This document shows positions 1-7,424 of a DNA stretch of 17,566 bases, one piece after another. The position numbers and the translations under genes were made by a program. Within the stretch, counting starts at the first letter, position 1, and each line of letters opens with the position of its first letter. The stretch spans positions 1-17,566 of the forward strand of contig JAFGEY010000335.1 of NCBI GenBank assembly GCA_016931365.1, read 5' to 3'. This DNA comes from Anaerolineae bacterium. Lineage in GTDB: Bacteria > Chloroflexota > Anaerolineae > JAFGEY01. The notes beneath the pieces were generated by a model. It was not told the origin of the DNA. It saw only the letters and a program-made list of their open reading frames with translations, and did not search any database.

Positions 1-82
1 CCCTGTCGGTAGGCGAAGCCTATCAACAAGGCGGCACTGTCCACAGATTGCTCCCTTCGGGTGTCTCACAATACTTGACACA
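1..82. mobile_element. Possible insertion-sequence terminus at the left edge
   Basis: These bases do not encode anything resembling the MFS helix expected before position 89; translated in the MFS frame they give an Arg- and Cys-rich, non-hydrophobic stretch. They contain a hairpin (GGTAGGC at 8-14, GCCTATC at 18-24, loop GAA). They end in a segment that, read outward on the minus strand from position 82, starts TGTGTC and has GTGTC (61-65) and GACAC (77-81) as inverted repeats, which looks like a transposon end starting with TG. No transposase is in the window, so the assignment rests on the abrupt loss of MFS homology and the shape of the end. An assembly junction is an alternative. Confidence 0.3.
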
Positions 83-622
83 TTCCGGATTGAGATCGGC
101 ATCAGCGGGTGGATATATACCTATGCGCTGGCGGTGGGCATCGCCGACGAGACAACGGCCGCCTATCTCAACTCGGCCTTTTGGGGTGCGTTCACGGTCG
201 GGCGATTGCTGGCGATTCCTGTAGCGGTCAGAGTGCGCCCGCGTACGATTCTGTTTGGGGATCTCGTATTATGCCTGTTCAGTATGATCGCGCTGGTGTT
301 TTTGCCCGGTTTGCCTCTCGTGGTATGGATCGGCGTGATGGGCGTGGGCTTGGCTATTGCGCCTTTGTTCGCCACGACGATGTCGTTGGCCGAGCGGTTG
401 ATGCCCATTTCGGGCCGGGTGACAGGCTATTTTTTCATCGGCGTGAGTTCGGGCAGTCTGGTGATGCCCTGGCTGATCGGGCAATTGATCGAGCCGGCGG
501 GGCCAAAGGCAATGATGGTAGCCATTTTGGTCGATGTGGTGCTGGCCTTGCTGGTTCTAGCAAGCCTGCTTTTTTTCTTTGGCGATGGCCGGCGTGAATC
601 AATGGAGAAAATCAACGTCTGA
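83..622 (+). CDS. MFS transporter, C-terminal part only (5' truncated)
   Basis: This is the C-terminal half of a major facilitator superfamily permease. The recognisable part begins with EIGISGWIYTYALAVG (from about position 89), a motif typical of the MFSD4/FucP-like sugar-transporter branch, and continues through YLNSAFWGAFTVGRL, a DL-rich loop and about five hydrophobic helices to a TGA at 620-622. The frame is open to the left edge of the window, but the residues before position 83 do not look like a membrane helix, so the gene seems to be cut there, probably by an insertion. The first half of a normal MFS protein (about 400 residues) is missing. If the upstream half is truly absent, this is a pseudogene remnant. 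Family is clear; substrate is not. Confidence 0.75.
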   Translation, partial: FRIEIGISGWIYTYALAVGIADETTAAYLNSAFWGAFTVGRLLAIPVAVRVRPRTILFGDLVLCLFSMIALVFLPGLPLVVWIGVMGVGLAIAPLFATTMSLAERLMPISGRVTGYFFIGVSSGSLVMPWLIGQLIEPAGPKAMMVAILVDVVLALLVLASLLFFFGDGRRESMEKINV

Positions 623-666
623 GCAAGCAGCCGGCGGTTCGGGCATTATGGCGCGGGCGAGTTCTT

Positions 667-696
667 TTGTCAAAAATTTCGGGTTTGATGTATAAT
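667..696 (+). promoter_or_regulatory. Sigma70-type promoter of the ABC operon
   Basis: TTGTCA at 667-672 and a perfect TATAAT at 691-696 are separated by 18 bp. The predicted start site is about 30 nt upstream of the ATG at 732, which has GGGAG (721-725) six bases before it. It lies in the gap after the MFS fragment and points into the ABC genes. Confidence 0.7.
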
Positions 697-731
697 TTCC
701 GCTTGGAATACAAGCATGATGGGAGTCTGAT

Positions 732-1685
732 ATGATTGATGTTCAAAATGTGTCCAAGTCGTATGGCCCGGTTCAGGCGCTGAAAAATGTCTCATTCAAC
801 GTCGAGGAAGGCGAGATCATTGGTCTGCTCGGGCCGAACGGCGCTGGTAAAACGACAATGATCAAGGTGCTCACCGGCTATCTCCAGCCCGACGAGGGCG
901 AAGTTACCGTCGATGGGCTGGATGTGATGGCTGATACGCTGAAGGTGCAAGAGCGGATCGGCTATTTACCCGAAAACGCGCCGCTCTATCCCGAACTGTC
1001 GGTGCAGGGGTATCTCAAAATGATCGCCGAACTGCGTCAAATCCCTGAGGATACGCAGGTAGCGGCATTAACCGAGGCGGTGTGCTCAACCGATCTGGCC
1101 GATCATCTCACGCGGCCGATCGGCCAGTTGAGCAAGGGCTATCGACAGCGGGTGGGGCTGGCCCAGGCCATCTTGCACAAGCCACGCCTGTTGATTATGG
1201 ACGAGCCGACGGTCGGCCTTGACCCGACACAGATCGTCCATGTGCGCGGGTTGATCCGGCGGTTGGCCGAAAACAGCACGGTCCTGCTGTCCACCCACAT
1301 TTTGTCCGAAGTAGAGGCGATCTGCGACCGGGTGATCATTTTAATGAACGGCGAGATCAAGGCCGATGCGCGCCTGGCCGACCTGGCCACAACGTCCGAT
1401 GTGGTGCTGGTGCTCGACGCAAGCGCGCCTGATGCGGCCAAGAAATTGAAATCGCTGTCTGGCGTGAAAAACGTCGAGGATGAATTGACCGGCGACGGGC
1501 GTCAATACTGGGTGCGCTGCAACAGCGGCGTCGATCTGCGCCCGGCGATTTACGATCTGGCGCGCAAACAAGATTGGCCGCTGCGCGAACTCAAGCGCGA
1601 TGTGCGCACGCTGGAAATGATTTTCAATGAACTGGCGGTTGCTGCCGCAAACGATCAAGAAAACGAATCTGGAGGTGCGGCATGA
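732..1685 (+). CDS. ABC transporter ATP-binding protein (GldA-like)
   Basis: This is the cytoplasmic ATPase of an ABC-2 type exporter, 317 residues. Visible motifs in order are Walker A GPNGAGKT (34-41), a Q-loop-like YLPEN (79-83), the signature LSKGYRQR (133-140), Walker B LLIMDEP (153-159) and the switch His in STH (His189). About 100 further residues form a C-terminal domain of the kind seen in GldA/NatA-like ATPases. The start is set by GGGAG six bases upstream and the promoter at 667-696. The end overlaps the permease gene by 4 bp (ATGA at 1682-1685), which implies translational coupling. GldA-like proteins partner GldF and GldG; the fused GldF-GldG protein encoded next supports that pairing. 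Gliding motility cannot be inferred, since such clusters are widespread in non-gliding bacteria. Confidence 0.93.
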   Translation: MIDVQNVSKSYGPVQALKNVSFNVEEGEIIGLLGPNGAGKTTMIKVLTGYLQPDEGEVTVDGLDVMADTLKVQERIGYLPENAPLYPELSVQGYLKMIAELRQIPEDTQVAALTEAVCSTDLADHLTRPIGQLSKGYRQRVGLAQAILHKPRLLIMDEPTVGLDPTQIVHVRGLIRRLAENSTVLLSTHILSEVEAICDRVIILMNGEIKADARLADLATTSDVVLVLDASAPDAAKKLKSLSGVKNVEDELTGDGRQYWVRCNSGVDLRPAIYDLARKQDWPLRELKRDVRTLEMIFNELAVAAANDQENESGGAA

Positions 1686-4621
1686 ACTCGTTTTGGAGGC
1701 AGTCCTGGGCTATCGCCCGCAAAGAACTGGGCGCTTACTTTGGCTCGGCGATGGCACTGATTTTCGTCGGCACCTTTTTGGTGGTGACGCTTTTTTCCTT
1801 CTTTTTCGTCGGCAAGTTTTGGGTGCGCAACATCGCCGATGTGCGTCCCTTGTTTCAGGGGCTGCCGGTGTTGATGATCGGCCTGGTTGCCGCGCTGACG
1901 ATGCGCCAGTGGAGTGAGGAGCAGCGCAGCGGCACGATGGAGATTTTGCTCACCCTGCCCGTGCGCAAAGCGCACCTGGTGTTGGGCAAATTTATGGCCG
2001 CGATGCTGCTCGTTGTCGTCGCGCTGGCGTTGACCTCGTTTTTGCCGCTGTCGGTGAGCATCCTTGGCGATTTGGACTGGGGGCCGGTGATCGGCGGCTA
2101 TTTGGCGACATTATTGATGGCATCCACCTACGTCGCGCTGGGGTTGTTTGTCTCTTCGCGCACAGATAATCAAATCGTATCTTTGATTGTGACGGTTATT
2201 ATTGGCGGGCTGCTCTATTTGGTCGGCTGGAACGGTGTGACTGGGATGTTTGGCGAAAGCGTGACCCAGGTTTTGCGCGCGATCGGCACGGGCAGCCGTT
2301 TTGAGAGCATCGAGCGCGGCGTGATCGACCTGCGCGATCTGATCTATTACCTCTCGCTGACCGCGTTTTTCCTGATCTTGAACGTCTTTTCGGTCGATAT
2401 GCAACGCTGGAGCCGGGGTGCACGCACGCTGGCCTACCGGCGCAACGCGATCTTGAGCGTGGTGTTGATCGGGGCCAATGTGCTGGCTCTGAATGTGTGG
2501 ATGTTTCCGATCAGCCGCTTGCGCGTCGATTTGACCGCCAACCAGGAATACAGCCTTTCGCAAGCCACGCGCGATCTGGTCAGCAACCTGCAAGAGCCGC
2601 TGTTGATTCGCGGCTATTTCAGTGAAAAGACGCACCCGCTGTTGGAGCCGCTGGTGCCGACGATCCGCGATATGTTGCGCGAGTACGCCATCGCCTCTGG
2701 CGGGCAGATCACGGTTGAAACGGTTGATCCGCGCGAAGACGAAGAACTTGAAGCCGAGGCCAATCAGGTGTATGGTATCAGCCCGACGCCGTTTCGCGTT
2801 TCCGAGCACTATGAAGAGTCGATCATCAACTCATATTTTGACATCTTGATCCGCTATGGCGACCAATCGGAGGTTTTGAACTTTCAAGACCTGATCGAGG
2901 TCGAATCGCTGCCGACGGGAGATGTCGAGGTGCGGCTACGTAACCTGGAATATGACCTGACGCGAACGATCAAAAAGACGGTGTACGGTTTCCAAAGCCT
3001 TGACGCCGTCTTTGCTGGCATCGAAAGCGAGATCAAGCTGACCGCGCTGGTGTCGTGGGACGCGCTGCCATCGTCGTTGGCGGAGGTCCCTTCGCTCATC
3101 GAAGCGGTGGGGCAGGAAATCCAGGATGAGTCGCGCGGCAAGTTCAATTATGCGTTCATCGATCCCGACGCGCAGAACAGTCCTTACACCCGGCAGGGGC
3201 TTTACGACACCTATGGCATCCAGCCGATCCCGGTGGCGCTTTTTTCGCCTGAATCGTACTATTTGTACATGATTTTAGAGGTTGGCCAGGAGGCCCATGT
3301 GATTTACCCCACGGCGACGATGGGCAAGGCTGACATACGCAGTGAGATCGAGGCGGTTTTACGCCGCTCGACGCCCGGCTTTTTGAAAACCGTCGGCGTG
3401 TGGTCGCCGCCCGAAACGGCGATGCAAGACCCGTACACCGGCCAGTCGATGCAGCCGATTTCGACATTTCAGTATGTGCGCGAGCCGTTGGGGCAAAACT
3501 ATACCATCAAAGAGGTCGATTTGACGTCGGGCTACGTGCCTGGCGACGTAGATGTGCTCGTTGTTGTTGCGCCGCAGGGCTTTACAGCCAAAGAGCTGTT
3601 TGCCATCGACCAATACCTGATGCGCGGCGGATCGGTGGTAGTTGCGGTGGGCAATTATATGCTCTCGCCGTACCAATACAGCAGCGGGCTGGCGCTCGAC
3701 CAGATCCAGGACGGCGTGGGCGAGTTGTTGGCTCATTATGGCGTTGCCGTCGAGCCGTCGATCGTGATGGACCCGCAAAACGAGCCTTTCCCGGTGCAGG
3801 TTCAGCGCCAGGTGGGCGGGATGAGCGTCGTTGAGCTACAGCAGGTGCCCTATCCCTTTTTCGTCGATGTGCGGCAAGATGCGATGAGCAAGGACAGCGT
3901 CATCGTTGCCAACCTGCCGGCGATCACGCTGCATTGGGCATCGCCGCTGACGATCGACGAGGCCAAAAACGAAGGGCGTGACGTGGTGACGCTGCTCGAA
4001 TCGTCAGCACTTTCGTGGCTGACCACGTCGACTAACACCTTGCCCGACTTGCAGACCCATCCCGAATACGGTTTCCCGGTCGAGGGCGAGCAGGGCGCGC
4101 GTCCGCTGGCGGTGAGCATCTATGGTGTGTTTGAGAGCTATTTCAAAGGGCAACCGTCGCCCTTTGACACGGTGCCCGATCCGGCCAGCCCGGACGCCGG
4201 GGTCGCATCTGAACAGCGCCCACTGACCCAACTCGACCAATCGCCCGACTCGGCGCGGCTGGTGGTGATCGGCAGCGCCGAGTTTCTCGATGACACGCTG
4301 TTGCAACTTTCGCAGCAGATGTCGCAGGATCGTTATCTGAATAACTTGCAGTTGGTGCAGAATGCCATCGATTGGGCGGTGGAGGACGAGGATTTGCTGT
4401 CAATTCGCTCGCGCGGGACCTATGTACACTTGCTCAAATCGGTGAGCACCGAGCAGCAACGATTCTGGGAGGGCCTCAACTATGCAGTAGCCTTGATCGG
4501 CCTGGCTGTGATCGGCGTAGTATGGAACAGCTGGCGTCGCAACGAGGAGCCGATCATTGCTCAAAACGTTGACGCCTCGAACTCGCCGAGTTCGCTGGGG
4601 AAGGAGATGCCGCATGAGTAA
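1682..4621 (+). CDS. ABC-2 permease fused to GldG-like extracytoplasmic domain
   Basis: This 979-residue protein joins two subunits that are often separate. Residues 1 to about 245 are a GldF-like ABC-2 permease with about six membrane helices and the characteristic EEQRSGTMEILLTLPV segment. From about residue 252 a further helix leads into a GldG-like region starting with RLRVDLTANQEYSLS, a hallmark of the ABC_transp_aux/GldG family, followed by a large soluble domain predicted outside the membrane. A final helix lies near residues 940-960, before a short charged tail. The gene starts inside the stop of the ATPase gene and its TAA at 4619-4621 overlaps the next start. The role is probably export, or a mechanical or lipid function coupled to ATP hydrolysis; the substrate is unknown. 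Confidence 0.9.
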   Translation: MNSFWRQSWAIARKELGAYFGSAMALIFVGTFLVVTLFSFFFVGKFWVRNIADVRPLFQGLPVLMIGLVAALTMRQWSEEQRSGTMEILLTLPVRKAHLVLGKFMAAMLLVVVALALTSFLPLSVSILGDLDWGPVIGGYLATLLMASTYVALGLFVSSRTDNQIVSLIVTVIIGGLLYLVGWNGVTGMFGESVTQVLRAIGTGSRFESIERGVIDLRDLIYYLSLTAFFLILNVFSVDMQRWSRGARTLAYRRNAILSVVLIGANVLALNVWMFPISRLRVDLTANQEYSLSQATRDLVSNLQEPLLIRGYFSEKTHPLLEPLVPTIRDMLREYAIASGGQITVETVDPREDEELEAEANQVYGISPTPFRVSEHYEESIINSYFDILIRYGDQSEVLNFQDLIEVESLPTGDVEVRLRNLEYDLTRTIKKTVYGFQSLDAVFAGIESEIKLTALVSWDALPSSLAEVPSLIEAVGQEIQDESRGKFNYAFIDPDAQNSPYTRQGLYDTYGIQPIPVALFSPESYYLYMILEVGQEAHVIYPTATMGKADIRSEIEAVLRRSTPGFLKTVGVWSPPETAMQDPYTGQSMQPISTFQYVREPLGQNYTIKEVDLTSGYVPGDVDVLVVVAPQGFTAKELFAIDQYLMRGGSVVVAVGNYMLSPYQYSSGLALDQIQDGVGELLAHYGVAVEPSIVMDPQNEPFPVQVQRQVGGMSVVELQQVPYPFFVDVRQDAMSKDSVIVANLPAITLHWASPLTIDEAKNEGRDVVTLLESSALSWLTTSTNTLPDLQTHPEYGFPVEGEQGARPLAVSIYGVFESYFKGQPSPFDTVPDPASPDAGVASEQRPLTQLDQSPDSARLVVIGSAEFLDDTLLQLSQQMSQDRYLNNLQLVQNAIDWAVEDEDLLSIRSRGTYVHLLKSVSTEQQRFWEGLNYAVALIGLAVIGVVWNSWRRNEEPIIAQNVDASNSPSSLGKEMPHE

Positions 4622-5585
4622 CGGATTGAGCCGCAAAAACCAAATTCTTGTCGGTGTTTTGGTGCTGCAATTGCTTTTGGCCGTCGTGCTGTTGTGGCCC
4701 AGAGGGGCGCAGACAAGCAGCAATGAGCCGATGTTTGCCGATCTCGATCAGGTGATCGAGGTGCGCATCCAGGATAATACGGATTCAGCGGTGACCCTGG
4801 TCAAGTCCGGCGAGCTTTGGGTGCTGCCCGACGCCGACGATTACCCGACGCAGGAGAACAAGGTGCAGGATTTGCTCGATAAACTGGCCGCGTTCGAAAG
4901 CAACCGTTTGGTGACACAGACCGCGTCGAGCCATCGCCGGCTTCAGGTGGCGGCAGACGAGTTTGTGCGTCAGGTGACGCTGACCTGGGCTGATGGCACA
5001 GCCGGAACCTTTTTCCTGGGCACGGCGCCAAGTTATGGCGTGATCCACGTTCGCTTTGATCGCCAGGATGAGGTTTACCTGGTCTCCAATCTTTCTGTGG
5101 CTGACGTCGGTGCAAGTGCGGGAAGCTGGATCGACACGCTGTACTTGAGCATCGACACGGCGCAGGTCTTTGATCTGACGCTAGAGAACGCCAACGGCGC
5201 GTTCACCTTTTCCAAGGGAGAGGGTGACGTGTGGTTGATGACCGGTTTGGGCGCAGAAGAGGTGCTGTCCCAGGCCGATGTGACGTCGCTGGTGTCGCGC
5301 GCCGCATCGGTGCGCATGATCAAGCCGTTGGGCAAGCAAGGACAGGCCGGGTACGGCACGCAGACGCCGGGCGCGCTGGTCACAGTCAAGGCCAGGGATG
5401 CGGAGGGCAACGAGACCACAACCATTTTGCGCGTCGGGACAAAGGATGAAGAAACGGGGAATTATGTGGTTATCTCTTCTGCGTCGCCTTATTATGTACA
5501 GGTGAGCGGCTATAGCGTGCAGGATTTTGTCGAAAAGACGCGCGAGGATTTCATCGAGCCGCCGCCGACGCCTGCAGCAGAATAA
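4614..5585 (+). CDS. DUF4340 domain-containing membrane-anchored protein
   Basis: This 323-residue protein has one N-terminal membrane helix (about residues 10-27) followed by a soluble domain with features of DUF4340: a short strand ending LWVLP, a D-Y-P-T/E-N-K segment, LLDKLAAFES and a repeat of the same motif type later (DVWLMTGLGAE). I chose the ATG at 4614 because AAGGAG (4601-4606) precedes it by seven bases; an in-frame start at 4557 lies inside the previous gene. The 8-bp overlap with the GldF-GldG gene indicates a single transcription and translation unit. DUF4340 proteins regularly follow GldG genes, so this is likely an accessory subunit of the same complex. Its biochemical role is unknown. 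The C-terminus is Pro-rich. Confidence 0.88.
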   Translation: MSNGLSRKNQILVGVLVLQLLLAVVLLWPRGAQTSSNEPMFADLDQVIEVRIQDNTDSAVTLVKSGELWVLPDADDYPTQENKVQDLLDKLAAFESNRLVTQTASSHRRLQVAADEFVRQVTLTWADGTAGTFFLGTAPSYGVIHVRFDRQDEVYLVSNLSVADVGASAGSWIDTLYLSIDTAQVFDLTLENANGAFTFSKGEGDVWLMTGLGAEEVLSQADVTSLVSRAASVRMIKPLGKQGQAGYGTQTPGALVTVKARDAEGNETTTILRVGTKDEETGNYVVISSASPYYVQVSGYSVQDFVEKTREDFIEPPPTPAAE

Positions 5586-5604
5586 AGCCATTGACGACAG
5601 ACCA

Positions 5605-5682
5605 CTGACCGCCGACCGCGGGCTTTCTGCAAGAAAGCAGCGGCCGGCGGTTTGCTGTCGGCGGTCAGGCGTGGTTTTTCTT
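5605..5682 (+). terminator. Composite hairpin terminator after the ABC operon
   Basis: A perfect 12-bp inverted repeat (CTGACCGCCGAC at 5605-5616 and GTCGGCGGTCAG at 5657-5668) encloses a second hairpin (GCTTTC at 5622-5627, loop TGCAA, GAAAGC at 5633-5638). A T-rich run (GGTTTTTCTTT) follows at about 5672-5682. It sits between two convergent genes and overlaps the last codons of the amidohydrolase on the other strand. The outer arms resemble those of the element at 14689-14720, so it may also be a dispersed repeat used as a terminator. Confidence 0.6.
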
Positions 5683-6534
5683 TAGCAGCCTTTGTGCGTT
5701 CTGGAAATAAATTTTGTCCAGCGTGGCTTGCGGCAGACCCAGCCCGTCAAGGTGTTCTTGCAGCCGATTGTTGAAATCGTCGCGCCCGTAGAGCAACCGA
5801 TCCTGGAATTCGAGCAAAAAATCCAGGCCAAACTCGTGGTCGCGGCTGATCGCGTTCAGCGCCGAGTTGGCCGACAGGTCAGCGTACAGGTTGGGACAGG
5901 TGCGCAGCATCTCGACTGCTTTGCCGCCGGGCACGATCGGGCCTTTGGGATACATTGCCTTGTCGAACTGATCGTCGTTCGAGATGTGCGCCCAGAACCC
6001 CGGCGCGTGTCCGATAAAGTGGGTCTCCGGACAGGCGCGGACGGCGCGCTCAAAAGCGTCGATGCCGCCGCCGTACCACCAGTTGCGGCGCGGATAATTC
6101 TTACCCGTGTCAAATTCATAGTCGATGTGTATCGTGACCGGCAGTCCCTTTTCGCCGCAAAAGCGGAACATACGCAACGCGTCGGGGTTGTCGTAGCACA
6201 TGCGCAATTTGAGTTCGCCGTATACCTGCACGCTGTAGAGATCGATGGCTGCTTGCAGGCGGTCGATCGCCTCTGGACGGCGTGGATCGGGCGCGTAGCC
6301 GAGGATGAATTTGTCCGGCGCGCGTTCCGCGTACTTGAGGCAGTTTGAAAAGGGCAGCGGGCCGAGTTCGTTGGCCAGCAAGATGGGGTGATGCGGGGCG
6401 GGATCGTACTCGTCGGGTGGGCACTCCCAACTGAGCAGCCAGGTCCGATCGATGTTGAATTGGGCCATGTTGTCCAGAAACAGGGCCAGGTTGTGTTTGT
6501 GCCAGTCGGGATGGTTGTGGGCGTCGATAATCAT
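5665..6534 (-). CDS. Amidohydrolase family protein (Amidohydro_2)
   Basis: This 289-residue cytoplasmic TIM-barrel metal hydrolase begins MIIDAHNHPDW, carrying the H-x-H metal motif (His6, His8) at the end of strand 1. Other candidate metal or catalytic residues are His136 (VTIHID), His176 (HFIGHAPGFW) and Asp252 (LLYGRDDF), in the order expected for the Amidohydro_2 group (decarboxylases, lactonases and related enzymes). The start is set by AAAGGAG (6548-6542) seven bases upstream; an upstream in-frame ATG would add 42 unrelated residues. It has its own likely promoter at 6572-6600. The substrate cannot be read from the sequence. The stop lies within the outer arm of the hairpin shared with the convergent ABC operon. 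Confidence 0.88.
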   Translation of the reverse strand: MIIDAHNHPDWHKHNLALFLDNMAQFNIDRTWLLSWECPPDEYDPAPHHPILLANELGPLPFSNCLKYAERAPDKFILGYAPDPRRPEAIDRLQAAIDLYSVQVYGELKLRMCYDNPDALRMFRFCGEKGLPVTIHIDYEFDTGKNYPRRNWWYGGGIDAFERAVRACPETHFIGHAPGFWAHISNDDQFDKAMYPKGPIVPGGKAVEMLRTCPNLYADLSANSALNAISRDHEFGLDFLLEFQDRLLYGRDDFNNRLQEHLDGLGLPQATLDKIYFQNAQRLLKKNHA

Positions 6535-6571
6535 CGATTGACTCCTTTCTGGGTCATTGAACCTCTTAAAT

Positions 6572-6600
6572 AGTATAGCACACAAACAGCCTGCGCCCAA
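6572..6600 (-). promoter_or_regulatory. Promoter of the amidohydrolase gene
   Basis: On the minus strand TTGGGC (6600-6595) and TATACT (6577-6572) are separated by 17 bp, about 40 nt upstream of the ATG at 6534. The -35 box falls inside the loop of the inverted repeat at 6585-6617, which could act as an operator. Confidence 0.5.
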
Positions 6601-6617
6601 TTTGGACACAGGCTGTT
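6585..6617. repeat. 9-bp inverted repeat overlapping the amidohydrolase promoter
   Basis: AACAGCCTG (6585-6593) and CAGGCTGTT (6609-6617) are exact reverse complements separated by 15 bp. The repeat lies just after the methyltransferase remnant (minus-strand stop at 6657) and overlaps the -35 region of the next gene. No U-run follows on either strand, so a classic intrinsic terminator is unlikely. It could be a transcription-factor operator or a weak, Rho-assisted terminator. Confidence 0.5.
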
Positions 6618-6656
6618 GTATGGATGGTTGAGCAGACAGATCAAGTGCCTGGTGTT

Positions 6657-7424
6657 TCAAACACTGTGTGTTTGCGGCAGTTTGGGTTCGGTTTTGCGCG
6701 AGATCAGCATCACTTCAACCTCGTCCAGTTCCAGGGGACGACGGCCCCAGTTTCCGGTTGTGCCCCCATAGACGTGCAGCACTTCCAGCCCGACTTCGGC
6801 GTGCATCTTGAGCAGTTCGGGCACGATATAAGCGCGCTCGATGCCCTGATACATGCGCCCCAGGTGCTCGTGTGCGTCGGAGCAGGTGCAGCGAAGGGGA
6901 TCAAACCGGTCGTCCTCGTTGTTCTCGGTCGTCATGATACGGATCACCCAGTAGCCATTTAGCGTCGTCAGGCAAAAAATGCCGCCGGGCTTGAGCGAAT
7001 CAGCGATATTGCGCAAGATGCGCTGGTTGTCCTGATCGCTTTCCAGCAGCCCGAACGCTCCTTCGCACAGGCAAATTGCGGCATCCTAGCTTCGCGTGCG
7101 CACAAAATCTCGTGCATCCCGGCACACAAAATCGACCTGTGTGTTTGCCTGCGCGGCGAGCTTGCGCCCGGCGTCGATGAAGGATTGGGTAAAGTCGACG
7201 CCAGTGACTTGAAAGCCGCGTCTGGCCAGTTCGATGGCATGGCGGCCCGGGCCGCAGCCCATGTCGAGGATGCGTTGGCCGGGTGCGACGTTGAGCACGT
7301 CCAGCACAAAATTGACTTCGGCGGTCGTGTTGGCAGTAAACTCGAACTCCATATACGCTTGCCCGCCAAGAGCCTCGTAAAAGGCTCGGTATTCATTCTG
7401 TTTCAAAGGGTTCTTCCTCCTCAT
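6657..7424 (-). pseudogene. Class I SAM-dependent methyltransferase with an in-frame amber codon
   Basis: Both halves of one methyltransferase lie in the same frame, separated only by a TAG at 7088-7086. The first half holds motif I ILDMGCGPG (52-60), the acidic strand-2 end VTGVDFT and FVCRDARDF. The second half continues directly after the stop with DAAICLCEGAFG, then RNIADSLKPGGIFCLTTLNG, the normal continuation of Methyltransf_25/11-type enzymes. Without the TAG it would be about 255 residues, a usual length. The ATG at 7424 lies inside the RIO kinase gene. A TTG at 7406 is a better start because AGGAGG (7421-7416) precedes it by nine bases. Translation is coupled to the kinase gene. The break may be a true nonsense mutation, a sequencing error or readthrough. 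Confidence 0.82.

Noticed and set aside
2111..2809. Minus-strand ORF (232 codons) inside the GldF-GldG gene
   Set aside because: Antisense shadow of a well-supported membrane protein; composition is His/Arg/Gln-rich without motifs.
5692..6348. Plus-strand ORF (218 codons) opposite the amidohydrolase
   Set aside because: Antisense shadow; the minus-strand frame has the metal-ligand motifs.
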